The notes under the pieces: model-generated
What the model was told of the DNA's origin: nothing
What the model saw: the letters and a program-made list of their open reading frames with translations, nothing else
Databases searched by the model: none
Position numbers and translations under genes: made by a program
Assembly (NCBI RefSeq): GCF_014642635.1
Contig: NZ_BMIQ01000001.1
Span: 1-64,000 of the forward strand
DNA length: 64,000 nucleotides
DNA from: Aureimonas endophytica
GTDB taxonomy: Bacteria; Pseudomonadota; Alphaproteobacteria; Rhizobiales; Rhizobiaceae
Direction of reading: 5' to 3'
Part shown: positions 1 to 9,653 of the stretch, piece after piece
Numbering within the stretch: position 1 is the first letter of the stretch
How the letters are laid out: each line of letters opens with the position of its first letter

Positions 1-1
1 G

Positions 2-502
2 GTGCTGACGGTGCGCAGCACCGCCTTCGCCTCGGCCTCGGAGGGCGGCTCGGCCTCGGTCGAGCGGATCGGGGGGGCGGGCGATCCCGGCCTGTCGCGC
101 TTCGTCGAGGAGCGGCTGGCGGAAAGCGAGCGGCCGGAACTCGCGAGCGCGAAGATCGTGGTTTCGGGCGGCCGGGCGCTGGGCTCGAAGGAGAAGTTCG
201 AGGAAGTCGTCTTGCCGCTCGCCGACAAGCTCGGCGCGGCGGTCGGCGCGTCGCGCGCGGCGGTGGATGCCGGCTATGCGCCGAACGACTGGCAGGTCGG
301 CCAGACCGGCAAGGTCGTGGCGCCGGACCTTTACATCGCCTGCGGCATTTCGGGCGCGATCCAGCATCTCGCCGGCATGAAGGATTCCAAGGTCATCGTC
401 GCCATCAACAAGGACGGGGAAGCGCCAATCTTCCAGGTCGCCGATTACGGCCTCGTCGGCGACCTGTTCCAGGTGCTGCCGGAGATGAAGGACAAGCTCT
501 GA
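2..502 (+). CDS. etfA: Electron transfer flavoprotein subunit alpha, C-terminal part (5' truncated by window edge)
   Basis: Only the last 166 codons are in the window; the reading frame is open to the left edge, so the true start lies outside. The visible part is the FAD-binding domain of the alpha subunit. It carries the family signature around visible residues 110-144 ([20 protein letters not shown], then an [10 protein letters not shown] segment). Visible residues 98-104 (QVGQTGK) are a second conserved FAD-domain stretch. The heterodimeric ETF passes electrons from acyl-CoA and related dehydrogenases to ETF-ubiquinone oxidoreductase. The beta-subunit gene is expected just upstream, outside the window. 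The family assignment is firm. Confidence 0.95.
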   Translation: MLTVRSTAFASASEGGSASVERIGGAGDPGLSRFVEERLAESERPELASAKIVVSGGRALGSKEKFEEVVLPLADKLGAAVGASRAAVDAGYAPNDWQVGQTGKVVAPDLYIACGISGAIQHLAGMKDSKVIVAINKDGEAPIFQVADYGLVGDLFQVLPEMKDKL

Positions 503-516
503 CGAGCCGTTCCGGG

Positions 517-563
517 GAGCCGCCGGTCGCCTCTGCGGCAGGGTCGGCGGTTCCTTCAAATTT
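517..563 (+). terminator. Weak candidate terminator after etfA
   Basis: A stem with arms GAGCCGCCG (517-525) and CGGCGGTTC (545-553), one G-U pair, and a 19-base loop lies 15 bases after the etfA stop. It is followed by CTTCAAATTT. The U-tract is poor, so this is tentative. Confidence 0.3.
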
Positions 564-603
564 GACCCGTTTACCTCAATTGCTCACAGAATCGTCGCTT
601 CGC

Positions 604-632
604 TTGTTCCCCGGACCCGCCTCCGTTAAATG
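604..632 (+). promoter_or_regulatory. Candidate promoter for the LysM protein gene
   Basis: TTGTTC (604-609), a 17-base spacer and TAAATG (627-632) lie in an AT-rich island about 65 bases before the start codon. The same pattern (TTGTTC, N17, TAAATC) stands before parC at the other end of the window, which gives some mutual support. The rest of the 503-695 gap shows only GTTAA-N11-TTAAC at 625-645. Confidence 0.35.
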
Positions 633-695
633 TTTGTAAATTAACAGGCTGCGGGACTTAATTTCGGGCAGGCGGCCGAATCGATCGCTGCGGGC

Positions 696-2015
696 ATGAG
701 TCGGAAGTTTTCAGTTCTCGTCGTATTCTGCCTGTTCCTGCTGGGGGCGATCCTTGCGGGCTACTGGGACATGCTGAGCTCCGAACGGCTTCGGCAGGTC
801 CGCGACCGCGCCTCGCAATCCATCACCGAACTTGCCGAGACGGCCCGCTCGTCCATCGCCGATCCGGCGCCGACGCCGACCGCTCCGGCTCCGGCGGGCG
901 ACAAGCCGGCAGCGGGCGAGGGCGCTCCGTCCCTCGCTTCCGCCACGCCGGCGCCCGTCGCCGAGGCGAAGGCGGATGCCGGTGCAGGCAAGCCGGCCGG
1001 TAATCCCGATGCGCCGAGCTTCGACATCCTGCGCGTCGAGCCCGACGGCTCGGCCGTCATCGCCGGCCGGGCGAAGCCCGGCAGCGAGATCCGCCTGCTC
1101 GACGGCGAGAAGGTCGTCGGCAGCGCCAAGGCCTCCGCCGAGGGCGAATTCGCCATCGTGCTCGACCAGCGCCTTGCCGTCGGCGACCATCAGCTGCGCA
1201 TCGAGGCGGCGCAGCCGGACGGCCGGACCATCGTCTCGGCCGATGCCGCGATCGTCAGCGTGCCGCAGCCGCACGAGCCGGAGAAGCTTCTGGCCATGAT
1301 CGAGACGCCCGGTCAGCCCTCGCGGCTGATCGCGGTGCCGAAGGCCGAGCCCGCCGCGCCGCCGGCCACCGATCCCGCCGCCTCGACCACGGTCGCCACG
1401 GCCATGCCGGCGCCGACCGCGCCTTCGGCCGCTCCGCCGGCCTCGAGCTTCGCCGTCGATGCGGTGGAGATCGAGAACGGCCGCATCTATGTCGCCGGGC
1501 AGGCGGCCGGCTCGCAGCCGGTGCGCGTCTATGTCGACGATCGCCTCGCCGGCGAGGATCGGCGACGCGCCAATGGCCGCTTTCTCGTGACCGCCACCCT
1601 GCCGCTCGGCGAGGGCGAGCACCGCATCCGCGCCGATATGATCGGGCCGAACGGCGCGGTCGCCTCGCGCGTCGAGGTGCCCTTCGTCAAGCCGCATGGC
1701 GACACGATGTCGGCCGTCGCCGCCGCCGAGCCCCGCACTGTCGCGCCCGAAGACGCCAGTGGCGCGGCCGCCGGCGTCGCGACGGCCACCCAGCCGGCGA
1801 TGGAGACGGTGCAGGCGCGCGTCCTCATCCGGCGCGGCGATTCGCTCTGGCGCATCTCGCGCAAGGCCTATGGCCAGGGGCGGCGCTATACGGTGATCTA
1901 TCTCGCCAATGGCGACCAGATCCGCAATCCGAACCGCATCTATCCCGGCCAGCTCCTGCAGGTGCCGAAGGATGAGGCGGCGCAGGCGACCCCGGGCGAG
2001 ACGGCCACCCGCTAG
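696..2015 (+). CDS. LysM peptidoglycan-binding protein with Ig-like repeats
   Basis: The 439-residue protein starts with one hydrophobic segment (about residues 5-22), which should act as a signal or membrane anchor. A Pro/Ala-rich low-complexity stretch follows (about 45-105). Two similar beta-rich Ig-like segments come next (about 105-170 and 253-320), each with a GxxxVxGxAxxG-type start and an 'EGEF' or 'NGRF' turn. A further Ala/Pro linker leads to a C-terminal LysM domain (about 374-424: RGDSLWRISRKAYGQG to YPGQLLQVP). LysM binds N-acetylglucosamine in peptidoglycan, so this is probably a periplasmic or envelope-anchored wall-binding protein. No catalytic domain is visible. It is followed by a good terminator, so it appears to be its own transcription unit. 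Confidence 0.9.
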   Translation: MSRKFSVLVVFCLFLLGAILAGYWDMLSSERLRQVRDRASQSITELAETARSSIADPAPTPTAPAPAGDKPAAGEGAPSLASATPAPVAEAKADAGAGKPAGNPDAPSFDILRVEPDGSAVIAGRAKPGSEIRLLDGEKVVGSAKASAEGEFAIVLDQRLAVGDHQLRIEAAQPDGRTIVSADAAIVSVPQPHEPEKLLAMIETPGQPSRLIAVPKAEPAAPPATDPAASTTVATAMPAPTAPSAAPPASSFAVDAVEIENGRIYVAGQAAGSQPVRVYVDDRLAGEDRRRANGRFLVTATLPLGEGEHRIRADMIGPNGAVASRVEVPFVKPHGDTMSAVAAAEPRTVAPEDASGAAAGVATATQPAMETVQARVLIRRGDSLWRISRKAYGQGRRYTVIYLANGDQIRNPNRIYPGQLLQVPKDEAAQATPGETATR

Positions 2016-2033
2016 GGCGCGGATGGTTGACGG

Positions 2034-2061
2034 AGCGGGCGCCGGGCGCCCGCTTTTCTTT
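2034..2061 (+). terminator. Rho-independent terminator after the LysM gene
   Basis: A perfect 8-bp stem AGCGGGCG (2034-2041) / CGCCCGCT (2047-2054) with a 5-base loop is followed at once by TTTTCTTT. It sits 19 bases after the LysM stop codon. This is one of the best intrinsic terminators in the window. Confidence 0.75.
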
Positions 2062-2132
2062 GGGATCGTTCCAGCCTAGATCGGGGATGTCACGGCCGCG
2101 CCGCGCGCGGCGTTCCGGATTCGAAAATTCCC

Positions 2133-4013
2133 TTGTCCCATCCACAGCCTAGAACCGTCGATAGCGGGCGCACCTTCGCCACGCTACGCAATCTCTGGCC
2201 CTATATGTGGCCGCAGGAGCGGCCGGACCTGCGGGCCCGCGTCCTTTGGGCGAGCTTCTATCTGGTGCTCGCCAAGCTCCTCACCGTCGCCATCCCCTAT
2301 TTCTACAAATGGGCGACCGACTCGCTGACCGGCGCCAACAGCGCGACGAAGGTGCTGCCGCTGGTGCTGACCGGGGCCGTCACCCTGGTCGTCGCCTATA
2401 ATGTCGTGCGCATCGTCTCGGTGGCGCTCAACCAGCTGCGCGACGCGCTGTTCGCCAGCGTCGGCCAATATGCGGTGCGGCGGCTCGCCTTCCGCACCTT
2501 CGTGCATCTCCATCGTCTGTCGCTGCGCTTCCATCTGGAGCGACGCACCGGCGGTCTGTCGCGCATCATCGAGCGCGGCACGAAGGGCATCGAGACGATC
2601 GTGCGCTTCACGATCCTCAACACGCTGCCGACCATCCTGGAATTCGTGCTGACGGCGGCGATCTTCGGCTTCGCCTACGGGCTCTCCTACGTCATCGTCG
2701 TCGCGGCCACCGTGTTCCTCTATTCCTGGTTCACGATCTGGGCGAGCGACTGGCGCATCCGCATCCGCAAGGAGATGAACGACTCGGATACCGAGGCGAA
2801 CACCAAGGCGATCGATTCGCTCCTGAATTTCGAGACCGTCAAATATTTCGGCAACGAGTCGATGGAGGCCGATCGCTTCGACCAGTCGATGGCGCGTTAC
2901 GAGAAGGCGGCGACGCAGACCTGGGTGTCGCTCGGCTGGCTGAATTTCGGTCAGGGCGTCATCTTCTCGGTCGGCATGGGCGCCGCGATGGTCATGTCGG
3001 CGCTGGAAGTGCGGGCCGGCACGCAGACGCTCGGCGATTTCGTGCTGATCAACTCGCTCCTGATGCAGCTTTCGATTCCGTTGAACTTCATCGGCTTCAT
3101 CTATCGCGAGATCCGCCAGGGCCTCACCGATATCGAGGAGATGTTCACGCTGCTCGACGTGCCGGAAGAGGTGGAGGACCGTCCAGACGCCGCGCCGCTC
3201 GCCGTCACCGCCGGCGCGATCCGCTTCGAGAATGTCCGCTTCCGCTACGAGGCGGGGCGCGAGATCCTGAAGGGCATCAGCTTCGAGGTGCCGCCCGGCA
3301 AGTCGGTGGCGATCGTCGGCCCGTCGGGGGCCGGCAAGTCGACGCTGTCGCGCCTTCTCTTCCGCTTCTACGATCTCGAAAGCGGGCGCATCACCATCGA
3401 CGGGCAGGATATCGCGCGGGTGACGCAGTCCTCGCTGCGCGCCGCCATCGGCATCGTGCCGCAGGATACGGTGCTGTTCAACGATACGCTCGAATACAAT
3501 ATCCGCTACGGCCGGATGGAGGCGAGCGAGGCGGAGCTGCGCCAGGCGGCGGAACGGGCCCAGATCGGCCGCTTCATCGAGCTTCTGCCGGAGGGCTTCG
3601 CCACGCGCGTCGGCGAGCGCGGCCTGAAGCTGTCCGGCGGCGAGAAGCAGCGCGTCGCCATCGCCCGCACCCTCCTGAAGGGTCCGTCGATCCTCGTCCT
3701 GGACGAGGCGACCTCGGCGCTCGACACCCATACGGAACAGGAGATCCAGTCGGCGCTGGACGAGGCGGCGCGCGAGCGCACCACCCTCACCATCGCGCAT
3801 CGCCTGTCGACCATCGTCGCGGCGGACGAGATCCTCGTCCTGAAGGCCGGCGAGATCGTCGAGCGCGGCAGCCATGCGGGCCTGCTTGAAGCCGGCGGCC
3901 TCTATGCCGAAATGTGGCGCATGCAGCGCGAGGCGACCGAGGCGGAGGAAGCCCTGCGCCGCGCCCGCGCCGCCGACGAGTTCGGCATCGTCGATCGCCA
4001 GCGCATCGCCTGA
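2133..4013 (+). CDS. ABC transporter, fused permease/ATPase, Atm1 (HMT1/ABCB7) type
   Basis: A 626-residue half transporter. An N-terminal transmembrane region (about residues 40-335) precedes one nucleotide-binding domain. Walker [10 protein letters not shown] is at 396-404, the signature LSGGEKQR at about 500-507, and Walker B ILVLDEAT at 520-527, followed by the H-loop TIAHRLST. The VKYFGNE and [12 protein letters not shown] segments in the membrane domain are typical of the Atm1/HMT1 group, which works as a homodimer exporting glutathione-linked or metal-sulfur compounds. The start is a TTG at 2133; the first internal ATG falls inside a conserved segment, so TTG is preferred. The substrate is inferred from family only. 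Confidence 0.9.
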   Translation: MSHPQPRTVDSGRTFATLRNLWPYMWPQERPDLRARVLWASFYLVLAKLLTVAIPYFYKWATDSLTGANSATKVLPLVLTGAVTLVVAYNVVRIVSVALNQLRDALFASVGQYAVRRLAFRTFVHLHRLSLRFHLERRTGGLSRIIERGTKGIETIVRFTILNTLPTILEFVLTAAIFGFAYGLSYVIVVAATVFLYSWFTIWASDWRIRIRKEMNDSDTEANTKAIDSLLNFETVKYFGNESMEADRFDQSMARYEKAATQTWVSLGWLNFGQGVIFSVGMGAAMVMSALEVRAGTQTLGDFVLINSLLMQLSIPLNFIGFIYREIRQGLTDIEEMFTLLDVPEEVEDRPDAAPLAVTAGAIRFENVRFRYEAGREILKGISFEVPPGKSVAIVGPSGAGKSTLSRLLFRFYDLESGRITIDGQDIARVTQSSLRAAIGIVPQDTVLFNDTLEYNIRYGRMEASEAELRQAAERAQIGRFIELLPEGFATRVGERGLKLSGGEKQRVAIARTLLKGPSILVLDEATSALDTHTEQEIQSALDEAARERTTLTIAHRLSTIVAADEILVLKAGEIVERGSHAGLLEAGGLYAEMWRMQREATEAEEALRRARAADEFGIVDRQRIA

Positions 4014-4107
4014 CGCGCGGCATTCGCGCCGCGAGGCTTGCAACCGCGACCCGTTTCGGGCTTCAACCCGAGGCGACGCGCTCCGACCCGAAAGGACCCC
4101 GCGAGGG

Positions 4108-4806
4108 ATGGATATCCTCACCTCGATCCGCAACGTTCTCGTGCCCATCCACCGGGCGGGCTATCCCTTCATCGCGGCCTTCTTCGTCGCCTCGGTGATC
4201 CTCGGCTTCTTCTGGCAGCCGCTGTTCTGGATCGGCCTGATCCTGACGCTCTGGTGCGTGTTGTTCTTCCGCGATCCCGAGCGCGTGACGCCGCTCGCCG
4301 ACCATGTGACGGTGAGCCCGGCCGATGGCCGCGTCTCGCTCGTCGGTCATGTCTCGCCGCCGGCCGAGCTCGAACTCGGCCCCGATCCGATGCTGCGCAT
4401 CTCGATCTTCATGAACGTCTTCGACTGCCACGTGAACCGGGCGCCGATGCGCGGGCGCATCGCGCGCATCGCCTATCGCGAGGGCGAGTTCAAGAATGCC
4501 GAGCTCGACAAGGCGAGCGAGGTGAACGAGCGCAATTCCATGGTGATCGAGACGCCGCGCGGCGAGATCGGCGTCGTGCAGATCGCCGGCCTCGTCGCCC
4601 GCCGCATCCTCTGCTTCGCGGCGACCGGCGACCGGCTGGAAGCGGGCGAGCGCTTCGGCCTGATCCGCTTCGGCTCGCGCCTCGACATCTACCTGCCGGA
4701 AGGCGCCAAGCCGCGCGTCGCCGAAGGCCAGAAGGCGGTGGCCGGCGAGACGGTGATCGCGGAATTCGCCGATGGCCCGTCCACCTATCCGGCGCGGCGC
4801 GACTGA
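4108..4806 (+). CDS. psd: Phosphatidylserine decarboxylase proenzyme
   Basis: A 232-residue short-form (alphaproteobacterial) Psd that converts phosphatidylserine to phosphatidylethanolamine at the inner membrane. Two hydrophobic segments near the N-terminus (about residues 15-55) anchor it. Conserved VSPADGRV and [11 protein letters not shown] blocks follow. The self-cleavage site is FGSR at 188-191: cleavage between Gly189 and Ser190 creates the pyruvoyl cofactor. An in-frame upstream extension exists, but ATG 4108 matches the family's usual MD-I-start. The gene lies 3 bases before pssA, which makes its substrate, so the two are almost certainly cotranscribed. Confidence 0.95.
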   Translation: MDILTSIRNVLVPIHRAGYPFIAAFFVASVILGFFWQPLFWIGLILTLWCVLFFRDPERVTPLADHVTVSPADGRVSLVGHVSPPAELELGPDPMLRISIFMNVFDCHVNRAPMRGRIARIAYREGEFKNAELDKASEVNERNSMVIETPRGEIGVVQIAGLVARRILCFAATGDRLEAGERFGLIRFGSRLDIYLPEGAKPRVAEGQKAVAGETVIAEFADGPSTYPARRD

Positions 4807-4809
4807 CCG

Positions 4810-5685
4810 ATGAAATCGCCCTTCCAGCCCTTCGAGCCGCCGGCGCCCGGATACGAGGGGGGCGAACGCGCGGCGCCGAGCGAGAAGCGGCGCATTCCGC
4901 TGCGCCATATCGTGCCGAACCTCATCACCATCGTCGCGATCTGCGCCGGCATGACCGGCATGCGCCTCGCCTTCGAGGGCCGGTTCGAGCTGGCGGTCGG
5001 CCTCGTCATCGCGGCGGCGCTGCTCGACGGTATCGACGGGCGGATCGCCCGGATGATGAAGGGCCAGAGCCGGTTCGGCGCGGAGATGGATTCGCTCGCC
5101 GATATCGTGAATTTCGGCGTGGTGCCGGCGATGGTGCTCTATGCCTATTCGCTGCACGACGCGGGCTCGGCCGGCTGGATCGCGGCCCTGCTCTATGCCG
5201 CCACCTGCGCCCTGCGCCTCGCCCGTTTCAACACGATGCTGGACGCGCCGAAGCCCGCCTGGCAGACCAAGTTCTTCACCGGCGTGCCGGCCCCGGCCGG
5301 GGCGGGGCTCGCCTTCTTTCCGGTCTATCTCGGCTTTTCCGGCTTCGATTTCGGCATCGGGCCGCGTCCCGCGGCGCTCTTCGCCGCCGCCTATCTGCTC
5401 TTCGTCGGCTTCCTGATGGCGAGCCGCATCCCGACCTTTTCCGGCAAGACGATCAGCATCCGCGTCCGCCGCGATCTCGTCATCCCGGTCACGCTCTGCG
5501 TCGTCCTCTACATCGTCCTTCTCGCCAGCTTCCTGTGGGAAACGCTGGTGGTGACGGTGATCGCCTATTTCGTCTCGATCCTCTTCTCGATGCGCGACTA
5601 CCGCCGTTCGGTCCGCCGCTATGGCATGGCGGTGGAGCCGCTGCCGACCGACGAACGCACGGACACCGATCCTTCCGGGGCATAG
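4810..5685 (+). CDS. pssA: CDP-diacylglycerol--serine O-phosphatidyltransferase
   Basis: A 291-residue integral membrane enzyme of the CDP-alcohol phosphatidyltransferase family. It makes phosphatidylserine from CDP-diacylglycerol and serine. The catalytic motif DG-x2-AR-x8-G-x3-D-x3-D is complete: D76, G77, A80, R81, G90, D94 and D98. About seven hydrophobic segments follow the short polar N-terminus. It sits directly downstream of psd, giving a two-gene phosphatidylethanolamine unit in pathway-related order. Confidence 0.95.
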   Translation: MKSPFQPFEPPAPGYEGGERAAPSEKRRIPLRHIVPNLITIVAICAGMTGMRLAFEGRFELAVGLVIAAALLDGIDGRIARMMKGQSRFGAEMDSLADIVNFGVVPAMVLYAYSLHDAGSAGWIAALLYAATCALRLARFNTMLDAPKPAWQTKFFTGVPAPAGAGLAFFPVYLGFSGFDFGIGPRPAALFAAAYLLFVGFLMASRIPTFSGKTISIRVRRDLVIPVTLCVVLYIVLLASFLWETLVVTVIAYFVSILFSMRDYRRSVRRYGMAVEPLPTDERTDTDPSGA

Positions 5686-5689
5686 CGAC

Positions 5690-6250
5690 ATGGCGAAGCA
5701 GTTCGGCGAACTCTCGGACGCGCATCGCGAATTCATCGCGCGGCAGCATGTGTTCTTTACCGCGTCCAGCACTCCGGAGAGCCGGGTCAACATCTCTCCG
5801 CGAGAGACGCTGAGCCTGCGCGTGCTTGGACCAAAGCAAGTCGCCTTTCGCGATCTGACCGGCAGCGGCTGCGAGACGGCGGCCCATTGTCTCGCGGATG
5901 GGCGGTTGACGATCATGTTCTGTGCCTTCGAAGGCCAGCCGCTGATCATGCGCCTTTACGGACGGGGCACGACCCATCGCGTCGGCACGACGAGCTTCGA
6001 CAAGCTGTTGCAGGACCATTTCGGGGCGGAAGCGCCGCTCGGCACGCGCCAGATCGTTCTTCTCGACATCGATCTGGTGCAGACGTCCTGCGGCTATGGC
6101 GTGCCGCTCTTCGATTACGTCGGCGAACGGCCCAATCTCGCACGCTGGGCCGAGCATAAGGGCGAGGCCGGCCTCGTCGCCTATCGGGCCGAAAAGAATG
6201 TCGAAAGCCTCGACGGTCTGCCGACGGGTTTTGCCGCCGAGCCCGCCTGA
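5690..6250 (+). CDS. Pyridoxamine 5'-phosphate oxidase family (FMN-binding split-barrel) protein
   Basis: A 186-residue protein with a PNPOx-like split-barrel pattern: HREFIARQHVFFTASS near residue 15, a G-x-E-T-AAH helix near 65, and a MRLYGRGT strand near 92. Members bind FMN, F420 or haem, and most of the small ones are not true PdxH. This one lacks the extra C-terminal region of PdxH, so vitamin B6 synthesis is not claimed. It starts 4 bases after pssA and may ride on that transcript. Its stop codon directly abuts that of the convergent kdsD. Confidence 0.8.
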   Translation: MAKQFGELSDAHREFIARQHVFFTASSTPESRVNISPRETLSLRVLGPKQVAFRDLTGSGCETAAHCLADGRLTIMFCAFEGQPLIMRLYGRGTTHRVGTTSFDKLLQDHFGAEAPLGTRQIVLLDIDLVQTSCGYGVPLFDYVGERPNLARWAEHKGEAGLVAYRAEKNVESLDGLPTGFAAEPA

Positions 6251-7249
6251 CTACACGATGCCGAGGGCGAGAAGGTCCTTCAGCTGAACCAGGCCGGCGA
6301 TGGCGCCGCCGGCTTCGGTAACGAAGAGCTGCGAGATGCGGCGTTCCTCGCAGAGCGCCAGGGCATCGACGGCGAGCCGCCCGGCATCGATGGAACAGGG
6401 CTTGGCGGTCATGATGTCGCGGGCCGCGCGGTCAAGCGTCGGCTGGGCGTCGAGGGCGCGGCGCAGGTCGCCATCGGTGATGACGCCGGCGAAGCGCTCG
6501 CCGTCATAGACGGCGGTGGCGCCGCGCTGCCCTCGGCCGATCGCGGCGATCACGTCCGTCATCGGGCTCGCCAGGGCGACGCGCGGCACTTCGCGCAGAT
6601 GCGGCAGGCGGTCCAGCACCTCGTGCATGCGCAAGAGCTGCGCGCCGAGCCGGCCGGCGGGGTGGAATTTGGCGAAGTCGTCGCGCTGGAAGTTGCGCAC
6701 CCGGATGAGGGCCGAGGCCAGCGCATCGCCGAGCACCAGGGTCATCGTCGTCGAGGTCATCGGGGCCAGCGACAAGGGGCAGGCCTCCGCCGCGTTCGGC
6801 AGGCGCAGGATCGCGTCGGCATGGCGGCCGAGCGAGGAGTCCGGCCGCGACGTCATGGCGACCAGCGTGACCCGGAAGCGCCTGCAATATTCGATCACCG
6901 GCTGCAATTCCTGGCTTTCGCCGGAATTCGAGATGGCGATGACGAGATCGGCGCCGCCGATCATGCCGAGATCGCCATGCGCCGCCTCGGCCGCGTGGAG
7001 GAAGAAGGCGGGCGTGCCGGTGGAGGCGAGCGTCGCCGCGATCTTCTGGCCGACATGGCCAGACTTGCCGATGCCGGTCACGACGACGCGCCCCTCGCAG
7101 GCTTCGATCAGCGCGACGACGCGGTCGAACTCGCCGTCGATCGAGGCCGCCAGCGCGCGCAGTCCCTCGATCTCGATCTCGATCGTCCGGCGCGCCGTGT
7201 CGATCGGGCCGAGACCGTCTTCGTGCAGGGAAGCGAGCGCTTGCGACAT
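6251..7249 (-). CDS. kdsD: Arabinose-5-phosphate isomerase (KdsD/KpsF), SIS plus two CBS domains
   Basis: A 332-residue enzyme that converts ribulose-5-phosphate to arabinose-5-phosphate, the first committed step toward Kdo in LPS. The SIS domain spans about residues 40-185, with GIGKSG at 59-64, HAAEAAHGDLGM at 85-96 and SNSGES at 108-113. A tandem CBS pair fills about 205-332. It is the last gene of a minus-strand run (radA, cvpA, purF, SDR, kdsD) with a gap of 29 bases to the SDR. Other Kdo genes are not nearby. Confidence 0.92.
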   Translation of the reverse strand: MSQALASLHEDGLGPIDTARRTIEIEIEGLRALAASIDGEFDRVVALIEACEGRVVVTGIGKSGHVGQKIAATLASTGTPAFFLHAAEAAHGDLGMIGGADLVIAISNSGESQELQPVIEYCRRFRVTLVAMTSRPDSSLGRHADAILRLPNAAEACPLSLAPMTSTTMTLVLGDALASALIRVRNFQRDDFAKFHPAGRLGAQLLRMHEVLDRLPHLREVPRVALASPMTDVIAAIGRGQRGATAVYDGERFAGVITDGDLRRALDAQPTLDRAARDIMTAKPCSIDAGRLAVDALALCEERRISQLFVTEAGGAIAGLVQLKDLLALGIV

Positions 7250-7278
7250 GGTGTGCGGTGTCTCGTGACGGATGGCGG

Positions 7279-8028
7279 TCAGGACGGCGTGCGATAGGCG
7301 AGGAAGCGGTTCTCGCGCACGTTGAACAGCCCGCCGGTCTCGGTGACGGCGTCGAAGGCGAGCGGCAGGATGCGCGCCGCGACCTCGGCGGCCGAGGGCA
7401 GGGAGGCCGGGTCCTCGCCGGGCATCGCCTGCTTGCGCATCGCGGTGCGCGTCGCGCCGGGATCGACGGAATTGACGCGCAGCGGCAACGTGTCCGTCTC
7501 GTGCGCCCAGGAGCGGACGAGCGCCTCGCAGGCCGCCTTGGAGGCGGCATAGAGGCTCCAGAAGGCCTTGGCGCTATGGGCGGCGCCCGACGACATGACG
7601 ATCGCGCGCCCCGCTTCCGCGCGGCGCAGCAGCGGATCGACCGACCGGATGAGACGCCAGGTCGCCGTGACGTTCACCGCCATCGTCTTCTCGAAGACCT
7701 TCGCCTCGATATGGCCGATGGGCGACAGGACGCCGAGCAGCGCCGCATTGGCGACGAGCACGTCGAGCCGGCCCCAGCGCTCGGCGATCGCCCCGCCCAG
7801 CCGGTCGATGCCGGCCATGTCGGTGAGGTCGAGCGGCACCAGCGTCGCGCTGCCGCCGGCGCCCTGGATCTCGTCGTCGAGCTCTTCCAGGCCGCCGACC
7901 GTACGCGCGACGGCGACGACATGGGCGCCTTCGCCGGCGAGAAGCTTCGCCAGTTCCCGGCCGATGCCGCGCGAGGCGCCGGTGACGAGGGCGATCCGCC
8001 CGTCGAGCCGCCGTGCCGTGTCAGACAT
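7279..8028 (-). CDS. SDR family NAD(P)-dependent oxidoreductase
   Basis: A 249-residue classical short-chain dehydrogenase. The nucleotide-binding motif TGASRGIG is at residues 16-23. An NAALLG stretch corresponds to the NAG motif, and the active site is YAASK with an upstream Ser in MSSGAA. The start is set at ATG 8028, which overlaps the purF stop by 8 bases; an in-frame extension further upstream lies within purF and is not family-like. The substrate is unknown. Its coupling to purF suggests cotranscription, not a role in purine synthesis. Confidence 0.88.
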   Translation of the reverse strand: MSDTARRLDGRIALVTGASRGIGRELAKLLAGEGAHVVAVARTVGGLEELDDEIQGAGGSATLVPLDLTDMAGIDRLGGAIAERWGRLDVLVANAALLGVLSPIGHIEAKVFEKTMAVNVTATWRLIRSVDPLLRRAEAGRAIVMSSGAAHSAKAFWSLYAASKAACEALVRSWAHETDTLPLRVNSVDPGATRTAMRKQAMPGEDPASLPSAAEVAARILPLAFDAVTETGGLFNVRENRFLAYRTPS

Positions 8029-9481
8029 TGCCGGCGAGCACCGGCAGGGCGCGGACATTGTCCGCCGCGTCGAGATCGGTCAGCGAGGTCGGATAGTCGC
8101 CGGTGAAGCAGGCATCGCAGAATTGCGGCGCGTGCGGATTGCGCGCCGGCTCCTCGGTCGCGCGGTAGAGACCGTCGATGGAGATGAAGGCGAGCGAATC
8201 GACCTGGATGAACTCGGCCATCTCCTCGATCGTCATGCGCGAGGCGAGGAGCTTCGAGGTTTCCGGCGTGTCGACGCCGTAGAAGCAGCTCGACCGCGTC
8301 GGCGGCGAGGCGATGCGCATATGCACTTCCTTCGCGCCGGCCTCGCGCACCATGCGCACGATCTTCTGCGAGGTCGTGCCGCGCACGATCGAATCATCGA
8401 CCAGGATGACGCGCTTGCCCTCGATCATCCGCCGATTGGCATTGTGCTTCAGCTTCACGCCCATATGGCGGATGGCGTCGCCAGGCTGGATGAAGGTGCG
8501 GCCGACATAGTGGTTGCGGATGATGCCGAGCTCGAAGGGCAGGCCGGCCTCCTGCGCGTAGCCGATGGCGGCCGGCACGCCGGAATCGGGCACCGGCACC
8601 ACGACATCGGCGGCGTTCTTCGTCTCGCGCGCCAGTTCCGCGCCGATCCGCTTGCGGATCTCGTAGACATTGCGCCCTTCCACGAAACTGTCCGGCCGGG
8701 CGAAATAGACATATTCGAAGACGCAGAAGCGCGGACGCCGCTTCTGGAAGGGGAAGAGGCTCTCGATGCCGTCCTCCGAGATGACGACCATCTCGCCCGG
8801 CTCGATGTCGCGCACGAACTCGGCGCCGATGATGTCGAGGGCGCAGGTCTCGGAGGCGAGGATCGCCGCGCCTTCCAGCGTGCCGAGGACGAGCGGGCGG
8901 ATACCCAGCGGATCGCGCACGCCGATCATCGTCTTCGGCGACAGGCCGACCAGCGAGAAGGCGCCTTCGAGCCGCGACAGGGCGTCGATCAGCTTCTCGT
9001 TGAAATGGCGCGCGCCGCTGGTGGCGACGAGATGCAGGATGGTCTCGGTGTCGGAGGTGGAGGAGAAGATCGAGCCGCGCCGCTGCAATTCGCGCTGCAC
9101 GGTCATGGCATTGGTGATGTTGCCGTTATGGGCGACGGCGAAGCCGCCGGACGAGAGCTCGGCGAAGAAGGGCTGCACGTTGCGCAGGCCGCCGCCGCCG
9201 GTCGTCGCGTAGCGCGTATGGCCGATCGCTGTCTGGCCGGGCAGGGCCTCCAGGACGCTCTGCCGGGTGAAGGTGTCGCCGATCAGCCCGCTATGGCGCT
9301 CGACATGGAACTGCGCGCCGTCATGGGAGACGATGCCCGCCGCCTCCTGGCCGCGATGCTGCAGGGCGTGGAGGCCGAGCGCCACGAAGCGCGCCGCGTC
9401 CGGCTTGTTGAAGATGCCGAAGACGCCGCATTCCTCGTGGAGGGAATCGTCGTCCGGATCGCCGAAAGGAACTTCACCCAT
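8021..9481 (-). CDS. purF: Amidophosphoribosyltransferase
   Basis: A 486-residue enzyme that makes 5-phosphoribosylamine from PRPP and glutamine, the first step of de novo purine synthesis. It is of the Bacillus-like propeptide type. With start ATG 9481, the nucleophile is Cys18 in HEECGVFGIF, so 17 residues must be removed. The PRPP loop VILVDDSIVRGTTS and cysteines fitting a [4Fe-4S] cluster (CVFEYVYF, SSCFYGVD, FCDACFTG) are present. A longer in-frame start (9562) would only lengthen the propeptide. purN and purM lie 42 kb away. Confidence 0.97.
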   Translation of the reverse strand: MGEVPFGDPDDDSLHEECGVFGIFNKPDAARFVALGLHALQHRGQEAAGIVSHDGAQFHVERHSGLIGDTFTRQSVLEALPGQTAIGHTRYATTGGGGLRNVQPFFAELSSGGFAVAHNGNITNAMTVQRELQRRGSIFSSTSDTETILHLVATSGARHFNEKLIDALSRLEGAFSLVGLSPKTMIGVRDPLGIRPLVLGTLEGAAILASETCALDIIGAEFVRDIEPGEMVVISEDGIESLFPFQKRRPRFCVFEYVYFARPDSFVEGRNVYEIRKRIGAELARETKNAADVVVPVPDSGVPAAIGYAQEAGLPFELGIIRNHYVGRTFIQPGDAIRHMGVKLKHNANRRMIEGKRVILVDDSIVRGTTSQKIVRMVREAGAKEVHMRIASPPTRSSCFYGVDTPETSKLLASRMTIEEMAEFIQVDSLAFISIDGLYRATEEPARNPHAPQFCDACFTGDYPTSLTDLDAADNVRALPVLAGNV

Positions 9482-9653
9482 GGAACGAGCTCGCCTGCAA
9501 AACGGCACGGAAGGCGCCGGCCCGGGAGAGGGGACGGCGGGTGCCGAGCGTCGTTGAAACACTCATATGGTCGTCGTGGCGCCGCGCTGCGAGGTCGCCC
9601 GCGGCATGATCATGAACGGGCGCGACATCCGGGGACGGCATCGCCCGCTCCTC

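Noticed and set aside
625-645. GTTAA-N11-TTAAC as a CtrA site before the LysM gene
   Set aside because: The spacer is 11 bases, not 7, so it does not fit the consensus; it is probably part of an AT-rich promoter region.
4063-5949. Long minus-strand open frame (628 codons) opposite psd and pssA
   Set aside because: It is a mirror of the GC-rich third codon positions of the real genes. Its translation is low-complexity (rich in R, D, G, H) with no domain.
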